Source of the DNA: Steromphala cineraria
Taxonomy: Eukaryota; Mollusca; Gastropoda; Trochida; Trochidae
Direction: 5' to 3'
Assembly: GCA_916613615.1 (NCBI GenBank)
Contig: OU744726.1
Span: 21,393,515-21,457,514, forward strand
DNA: 64,000 bases
In this document: positions 28,901 through 37,900 of the stretch, one piece after another
Layout of the letters: each line of letters opens with the position of its first letter
How positions within the stretch are numbered: position 1 is the stretch's first letter
Notes under the pieces: model-generated
What the model saw: only the letters and a program-made list of their open reading frames with translations
Databases searched by the model: none
Told to the model about the DNA's origin: nothing
Made by a program: the position numbers and the translations under genes

Positions 28901-31900
28901 GCACTCTGGTGACGTCCAGTGCGTGCAGTTCACTCACTCTAGCGGCCGTAGCAAAGGACAGGAGGAAGGCTGTTTTCCTGGAGAGGTCTTGAAAAGAGGC
29001 TTCTGACAAGGGTTCGAAGGGAGCTCCTCGCAGATATCTGAGGACGACGTTGAGGTCCCAAGCTGGAGGTCTGAACTTGAGTTTCTGGTCCTCCAGCTTG
29101 AACGACTTGAGGAGAGCGACCAGCTCGGGAACCTTGGAGAACTTCCTGTCTGATTTAACGGCGAGGACAGAGTTGAGCGCCGACAGGTACGTAGATATAG
29201 TTCCACCCTTCAGGTGACGTTTCTGGCGGAGGTGAAGGAGGAAGTTGGCCACAAACTGGGGGTCCACGGACAAAGGATCCCGGCCTGCGTCTTTGCAGAA
29301 GTTCTCGAATGACAGCCACTTGTCATCGTACAGCGACCTCGTGGATTGCCTATGGGCTCTGGAGATGGCGCTGGCTACTCGACCTGAGTAACCCTTGGCC
29401 CTTAGTGATCTCTGAAGATGGTCCATACGTGCAGAGCGTACCTCTCGGGGTCTGGGTGAAGCTGCCGACTGAGAGGGTGACGAAGCAGGTTTGGCCACTT
29501 TGGAAGGGGGAGCGGATCTTTTTCGGCGAGAAGAAGAAGATCGGGGAACCAGCCTCTCGCCGGCCAGTAGGGCGCGACCAAAGTCAGTCTGAGGTGAAGT
29601 GTGTCCCTGATCTTGGCGACGACTTTGGTCAGGAGAATCGGAGGTGGAAAAGCGTATGCGTCCAGATTCTCCCACGACAAGGACATGGCGTCGACGGCCC
29701 AAGCTGCTGGATCGGGGAGAGGCGAGACGTACACCGGAAGCTGATGGTTCTGCTTCGTGGCAAACAGGTCGAGGAGAGGACGGTGGACCTGAGCGGCGAT
29801 GAGGGCGAAGGCTTCCGGGTTCAACATCCACTCTGTTGGTGACGGCTTGTCTGGTCTGGACAGGGCGTCCGCGAGGACGTTCCTGCAGCCTGGAATGTGT
29901 CGAGCTCTGACGAAGATCTGATTCTCGTCCAGAAGATGGAAGAGCTCGAAGGCCTGTTCTAGGAGCTGAGGAGAGCCTGTCGTTCCTTGGTTCCTGATAG
30001 TCCAAACGACCGTGGAGTTGTCTGAGGCCAGGAGAAGGCGGCTGCCTCGAAGAACTTGAAGCCAATGCGTCACTGCTAGGATTACTGCCTGCATCTCCAG
30101 ATTGTTTGAGTGCCAGGTGGTCTGAGGATGCGTCCAAATGCCTGACGCAGTCTGATCCCCGAGATGAGCTCCCCAGCCCTGGAGCGAAGCGTCCACGAAT
30201 AGTTCCTGGGCTCGGAGAGCGTCTAGGGAGGTCATGCGAAAGTGGGATGGTGGCTCCATGTAAAGCTCGTTGAATGTCGCCATGTTGTGGATCATTCGAA
30301 ACTTGGTGGAATTTTTCTTCGGGACCAGGAAGATTGGTGAGTAAAACCCTGGGGCGTGATCGGGTTGTAGCACCAACTCCAGAGCGTTCTTGTCGGTAAG
30401 CGTCTTGATGTTCTCTGCTAGAAGAGCGCTCTGGGCTTCTGAGTAATCCCGTGCCAGGGGAGTCGCGGTCACGGGGGGAGGGCAGGTCAATGGCAACTTG
30501 TAACCTGTCCTCAGGGTGTTGGTGACGTAAGGATCTTCTAGTATTGTCCAGTTGCGCCAGAAGATCCCTAATCTCCCGCCTACGGGTGTGGGGTGCACCG
30601 GCACGACTGGGGGCGGAAGGACCCAGCCGCGTGGGGCGCAGGCATCACTGTCTGGCGTAGGGTCGCTTGCCACCCCTGCCTCCGCATGGCTTGGGGGCGT
30701 CCCTTCCTCTGGAGGAGTTGGCAGATCGCTGGTACTGCGAGGAGGGACCCGACCTGGAGGGCTGCGTCCTAACACGCTGGCGCTTGTAAGGGCGTTGGCT
30801 GTTGTTGTTCTGCCTTCTGAACGAAATGTTGGAAACGTGCTGTAACGTCCGGAAGGCAACCTCCGTCTGAGTGACTGCGGCCTGCTCCTTGTAGACTTCC
30901 GGGATCTTGTCCGCGAAGAGCGTCGATGCCGTGGGGGGAGCCTGTAAGAGGGACTTCTTGAACTCAGAGTCCCACGCACACTGGTCCAGGAAGCCTGAGC
31001 GTCGAAGGTGAGTGAGGGAGCCGAGGCCAGCTCTTACGTTGTCGAGAACGAGCACCATGTTGCGCCGCTGCCAGTCCATCAGGGTATGGAGGTGATCTAG
31101 ACGGGAAGGGTTGTCGACGTCTAAGTCGGCCTTGATCGCGTCAGTCGAGGTGAGGAGGATCGACAGCGGCCTCAGAGTCCTTCTGAGGGCAGCCTCCACC
31201 GAAGAGATCTTAGTGTCCGAAACCTTGTAAGTATGGTTGAGGTTTGGGGCCAGGCGTCCTATGGCGTCGTCCAGGGCGGCGGCCTTGTCGAAGCGGCTGA
31301 GCGAGTGTACGGGCGTGGCTGCAGGTAGCTTCGAGGACTTCAGGGAGGAGGACAGCGAGAGCTTCTGAAAGTCATCCTGAAGAGCGGCTATACCCTCCAG
31401 CACATCAGGGTGAGGGGGGAGCTTGAGGTCAGGGTCTTCACGCACACAAGTGAGAGGGTCCGAGCCACCAGGGGAGGAGCCCTCTGGGAGCCTGTCAGCG
31501 ATCCAGCTCGAAACCATCTTCAACGGCAAAAAGGTGGGGCCCTCTGCCTCGTCGTCATCGTAGTCTGGGACGAAGTGACGTTCATCATCAGAGATAACGG
31601 GAGAGTGGCGCCTCTTCCTTGAAGATCTGGGCGTCTTCGGTGGCGTCCGGGAGCCGGAGCGGCGTGAGCGCCGGGAGGTGGACCTGTCCACTGACGGAGA
31701 GCGAGAGCGGGAAGGCGTCCTGGAGCGCCGAGAGCGTCGTTGGCGCCGAGGAGGGGAAGGGCTCCTGGAGCGACGAGGTGAGCGGGATGTCCTGACGTCC
31801 CTAGGAGGGGAGTCCCTGGAGCGCTGGCGCCGGTCTGAGCGCTGCTTGGGGTCCAGGCGCTGGCGTTGGTCCCGATCTCCCGATCGTTGGCGCTGATCCT

Positions 31901-34900
31901 GACGCTGGTCACGATCCCTGGAGTGCTGGCGCTGGTCCTGGCGCTGGTCCGAGCGTTGGTCGTGACGCTGGCGAGTGTCAGGGCGCTGGTCCTGGCGCTG
32001 GTCCAGGCGAGAGTCCGGGCGCTGGTCCTGGTCCTGCGACAGAGGTTGACGGGCCATCAACTTATCGAACATGCTTGACATGATGAGCTCCAGTTCCGGG
32101 TGGGAGAGGGCCGAAGACGTGCTGGGCGTCGGAGGCGGCGTCTGCCGAGCAGGAGGAGGAGGAGGAGGAGGCGGCGTAGGTGAGCGACGAGGCTCCTCCT
32201 GGCGTGGAGAGTCCAGAGAGCCGGCCGGCTCGACTGGAGGGAGGTCTGTGGTGGGGTCAGACATGCTCCTACGTCGACGCTGGGTAAGTCTCTTCCTACG
32301 AGCGGAGGTGAAGACCTTGAAGTCGATGGGGGAGAGGTCAGAACACTCTGCACAGCGGTCGTCCACGAGGCAGATCCTGGGAAGACAGTCTGGGCAGCGG
32401 AGGTGTGGGTCCTTGGCCGACTTGGAGGAGCGACACAAGACACAGTAGACTCTTGGCATAAATACTGTAACACATAAGTCAGAGACATGCCAATCATGGA
32501 GACACACACAAGGGGAATGCATACAAAAATTTGAAATTAAGAATTAGAAATTTGTTTAAGAGCGTGCCCCTTTAAGGGCAAGCGAAAACGGGAAAATTTA
32601 TGTCCCGGAAAGGTTGCCGTAGAAAGTTAAATAAGATGTAATGAAATAATTTTGAAGGAAAAAATTATTATTACAAGTTTATTTAATAGGAATGAATGCA
32701 AAAATGAAATGCATTAGATGGAATATGTAATATGAAATTAATATATAGGGATAAGTGATTATGATTTATATTAATTTGTGATTGAAAAAATTTTTATGAA
32801 ATTTTTTGTGAAAAAGATATAGAAAATAAAATATAATGCGATATATTATTATTTTTATATGAAATGGGATATAGGCTGCTGGAAGTAATGCATAGAAACA
32901 CTTAGGAAGTGATTAGAAATGCAAAACGAGTTTTTAGAAGGAAATAAAAGTACCGAGGGTACAGAAGCTCACCTTAAAATGAATGATGTTGTAATATGGT
33001 TTAATTGTGTAACCATCTTTTATACGATAATTGATTATGGCTGCCATCATGATTTTTTTATCTTTTAAAATGCTATTCTTCTGTTGGAAACCACTAGAGC
33101 TTGAACAAACATTAATACAAGAATGATATAATCATGATTTGTTAACAAGCAGTAGGTTTTTGTATAACTTTTTTGTATATCTATGGCTAAATTGGTGACC
33201 ATCTTGGACTTTTTAATCTTCAAAATGCTACTTTTATGTGGGCATCTGTATTAATTTCATTATGATATCTTGATTGGTTTAGGAGTATTCATTTAGTCAC
33301 ACTCTCAACTTCCAAAGAACTAAAAAGATGATGCACATAAACATTTGGAATATATCTCTCTGACACAAATCACAAATTCAGCTAGTGATAGGTCCAATTG
33401 CCAAAGTAAACTGTCCAGGTCAATGTCTCATGTAATTCTAACTGAAGATTTCTGAATATCTTAAATCTTGACATATGTTAGTGCAATCTGATTGGTCAGA
33501 ATAGGCTAGCAACATGGGGGTTTATGCTAATTACTAGATATGATGACCTATGATGACCTCTTGCACCTGCATGTAGCTTATGTAACTTATCCTCTTATGT
33601 AAGTTACTGTTATTCCATATAGTGAGTGTCCTCCCCTCATTTCAATATGCAATACAGATACTCTTTAGAGGAGAGTTGCAGGAGAGGGACTGGAAGGGGA
33701 TAGGGGGGGGGGGGGGGGGGGGGATAAAAATTGGAATAAATTAATTGCATGGGAACAAAGGACTAAAAAACCTAACAGTTAGTGTTGGGAGTGAACAAAT
33801 TTAATCATTTTAAATGCTTTTGAAAAGGATTTGTTTGAATTGAATGATCATTATAATTATCTAGATAATCATTGTTCAGACCGTAATCAGATATAGATGA
33901 TTATAAAATGTATATTTATCCCTCACTGGCTATGTTATTTGCCATATATGAAGTGTCAGGAATTATGTAAAACGGAAAGGATTTATTAAAACAGTCATGC
34001 TTCAGGCTGTTCGCAGATAAAGATGATTCATACAGTTTTTTGTAACTGTATTTATAGTGTTGATAAATATTACAACAAGCTTATCAATACAAATATAATG
34101 ACATTGATTTGATTGATCAGGAAATGTATTCTTTTCAATGAATTTCATGAAATCTAATTGAAAATTCAATATAATTGACATATTGACCATCTTGGATTCT
34201 TAAGAATCACTATATAAAAAAATACTCACTTTTCAGAATGTTATCTTAATTGATTTAGTAGGAGTAGTACTTGGCCTGAAATCTAATTGAAAAATAATGA
34301 CTTCTATGATGACATGTTGTTCCCAGAACCCCTTCAGCATGATACAATTATCATTTATTTTTACAGGTATTTATAAAACACATGGTATTGGAACTGGAAC
34401 CTGATACAAAATACCTCTATTATTAACTTATCATGTAGATTACTGAACATAAAAGCAGATTCTTGACTTGTTAATATTAACTCATCGTGCAGATTGTTGT
34501 ACACAAAAGCTGATTCTTGACTTGTTTAAATTGTTATTTGTAAAAAGTATTACTATTAATAGAATACAAGTATACTTTTCATAAAGACAATTTATATACT
34601 TTCCATAAAGTCCATAATGTTTTATTTACCAATTAGGTCAGGATTACTATGCAATATACAAGCAGGCAGGGCTGCTAGCCCCAGATCCTGAAGGAGAGTG
34701 TAGCAATTTGTGTATTTGGCTTTGTGTACGTATATTTGGAGAAGCATCCTAGTGTGCTGAGCATGTAAACCTGAACTCTGGCTAAGCCCTTATGTGTGGT
34801 ATAAAAAGACTTGACGGGAGAGAACATGAATTGTTGTGAAAAATAAATATCATTTCACAAAATATAGTTAGCTTATGTCCTAAATTGATTTTGTGTCAAG

Positions 34901-37900
34901 AAGAACTTCTGTTAGATATAGAAATGGTACAAATATGAGTAAAACACAGGAACTGGAACCTGATGCAAAATAACTCTTTCCACATCAACTTATCATGTAG
35001 ATTGCTAAACACAAAACAAGTGACAAGAATAACTTTGTCACTGTCATGAGAATACAAGTCTAATTTCCATAACTCTTATTGCATACACATGGCCATATAG
35101 CATAATGCTCTACCATATCAATTGGGTCAGGTTGATTATGCAACAGACTAGCAGCTGACACTATGATGCTAGCAGCCTGTATTGGGATGTGTATTAGACA
35201 GCATAGTGGACTCAACAGAAATATCTGAACTCTGGTTGACCCCTTATGTGTGGTATTTAAAGGAATATAAGGGAGATACCATTGTTCAAAATCTAACATG
35301 ATGTTTAATGTCATTGGGTTTTTGCAGCTAGTTGCCATAAATATTTTAAACAAATTAATTAATTATGTTTGTCTTTCATCTTAATGTTTTAGAAACACTT
35401 ACAAATATAGAACAACTTGCATGACAATCTTAAATATTCCATATTCAAGATAATATTATGATCAGTAAGTTCAAATTAGAGAATGTATATAGTGCGAGTG
35501 ATCACTTGATGAAAGCTTAAAATTTAGTAATAATGATGTGTCTTCTGCAGCTGAAAAGTCAATATGGATGCTATCACAGCCATCTTGGATTCTCAAAACT
35601 GAAACGTCTACCTTTGTGGGAGGAATCACAATAGGTATAACATACTACAATATGAAAATGATATCTAGATTGGTTTAGGAGAAGTAGTCATTTTCATGAA
35701 ATCTCATTGAAAATTCAATATGGCTGCTATCACGGCCATCTTGGATTCTCAAAACTGAAACGTATACCTTTCTGTGAGGAATCACCATGGGTATAACATA
35801 CTACAATTTCAGAATGATATCTGGATTCGTTTCGGAGGAGTAGTCTTTTTCGTGAAATCTAATTGAAAATTCAATATGGCTGCCATGGCGGCCATCTTGG
35901 ATTCTCAAAACTGAAACGTCTACCTTTCTGTGAGGAATCACCATGGGTATAACATACTACATTTTCAGAATGATATCTGCATTCGTTTAGGAGGAGTAGT
36001 CTTTTTCCTGAAATCTAATTGAAAATTCAATATGGCTGCCATGGCGGCCATCTTGGATTCTCAAAACTGAAACGTCTACCTTTCTGTGAGGAATCACCAT
36101 GGGTATAACATACTACAATTTCAGAATGATATCTGGATTCGTTTAGGAGGAGTAGTCTTTTTCCTGAAATCTAATTGAAAATTCAATATGGCTGCCATAG
36201 CGGCCATCTTGGATTCTTAAAACTTAAACGTCTACCTTTCTGTGAGGAATCACCATGGGTATAACATACTACAATTTCAGAATGATATCTGCATTCGTTT
36301 AGGAGGAGTAGTCTTTTTCCTGAAATCTAATTGAAAATTCAATATGGCTGCCATGGCGGCCATATTGGATTCTCAAAACTGAAACGTCTACCTTTCTGTG
36401 AGGAATCACCATGGGTATAACATACTACAATTTCAGAATGATATCTGGATTCGTTTAGGAGGAGTAGTCTTTTTTCTGAAATCTAATTGAAAATTCAATA
36501 TGGCTGCCATGGCGGCCATCTTGGATTCTCAAAACTGAAACGTCTACCTTTCTGTGAGGAATCACCATGGGTATAACATACTACAATTTCAGAATGATAT
36601 ATGGATTCGTTTAGGAGGAGTAGTCTTTTTCCTAAAAGTTTACGGACGGACAGACGGAAGGACGGACAGACGGACAGACGGACAGACAGACGACGGACGA
36701 AGCGCCATGACATAAGCTCACATTTACTTTGTAAAGGTGAGCTAAAAACAGGCAGCCATAGTCTTTGGACCAAAGCAAGGTAGATGTGACGTAAGCAGGA
36801 AATGCGGACGTGCAGAAAAGCAGGTCAACAGAACCAGCCCACGTAGATGGAAAAACAAGAGGGAAAAGAAGGAAGGGGGGTACGAAACAGGCAGATCGAC
36901 CCCCTAGAAGGTATTTCCAAGTGAAATAGAACATGCAAGGACGTAAACATGGCGAGGTGCCACGTACATGATCAAAATCACCAAGTGCAAAAAGATCGCG
37001 AAAGGAAGTTAGAAGGAAACATCGATACATTAGAAACGATGGGGGCAGCAAAAGGAGTAATGACGGAAGGAAAGGAAGGAAAAAGACCAGAAAACCAACC
37101 GTGAAGAAAATCAGTAAGCGAGATGAAAATACATGCGTTCTCTAAGAGAGAGAAAGAAAGTATGATACGAATTTTACCCAGGATTCCGGTTTCCCGCTCA
37201 TGCGCAGTGGGCTGGGGGCAGCCCATCCGGTAAGCACGATGAATTTCGCGGTAAACCTCTGTCTCTCGTGAGAAGGTAAGTGGCATATACTAAGTTAGGT
37301 AGGTTAAAAATTTATCTTTTATCAAAACTCAAAAGAATAAAAGTTTGGGCACCATGATCAAACTCCGAGGCTTGAATGGCATCTCGTAAGTTTCATATTA
37401 GATGTTATGTTATGTAATTAAACAATTTGACAGTTATTTACCTGATAAATTCCATGATCCTCTTACATCCCATATTTGGCGGTCTGAAAACAAGAGAATT
37501 CATTCAGAAAATTGGAGGAAACAAAAAAAAATTCAACATATTGCAGAGACTGGATAAAGGAAAGAAATAGTGGTTGAATTATTTATTCATTGAAAAATTC
37601 AAAGACTCTACAAATTCAAAAGCTTTAACCAGTTTCACATGGATTAAAAACGAGCAAATGTTTTTATCACATTTTCCTTTGCTTCAAAATTCAAATGCCT
37701 GTATCATAAAATATGGAGAAAAAAACAATCATTTGCAATATAAGCAAACAACAGGGTCCATGCTACATGCTACTATAGTCATGAGTAACCAGTAGCATTA
37801 CAAGAGGAATCCTTAGAAGATGCTTAGAGAACTGCGAAGCTTCACGATTAAAAAAATGCTGACAAAGGAAGATCTGCATTACTTGTGATATCTACCGGTA

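Larger units (their letters stand above)
27824..37313 (-). mobile_element. DIRS-type tyrosine-recombinase retrotransposon, 9.5 kb with nested insertion, RT core deleted
   Basis: Sense-oriented in intron 3 of the POMGNT1-like gene. It has 150-bp inverted terminal repeats (27858-28007 and 37155-37304), distinct outermost ends, and an internal complementary region at 28073-28154. It encodes Gag, an RT/RNase H frame and a tyrosine recombinase in three overlapping frames. GC content of the coding part is far above the surrounding sequence. There is no integrase, protease or target duplication, and a TTT is found at both ends, as expected for DIRS integration by recombination of a circle. About 3.8 kb between gag and the 37.2-kb repeat is a later pearl-like insertion. 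The reverse transcriptase palm is missing, so it is non-autonomous. Confidence 0.9.

Noticed and set aside
29427..30137. N-terminal extension of the recombinase frame
   Set aside because: This part overlaps RNase H in another frame and is low-complexity Ser/Arg/Pro; the ATG at 29,426 gives a normal recombinase length.
31678..32448. Several plus-strand open frames rich in Arg and Glu or Leu and Val
   Set aside because: Antisense shadows of the GC-rich, low-complexity Gag frame of the DIRS element.
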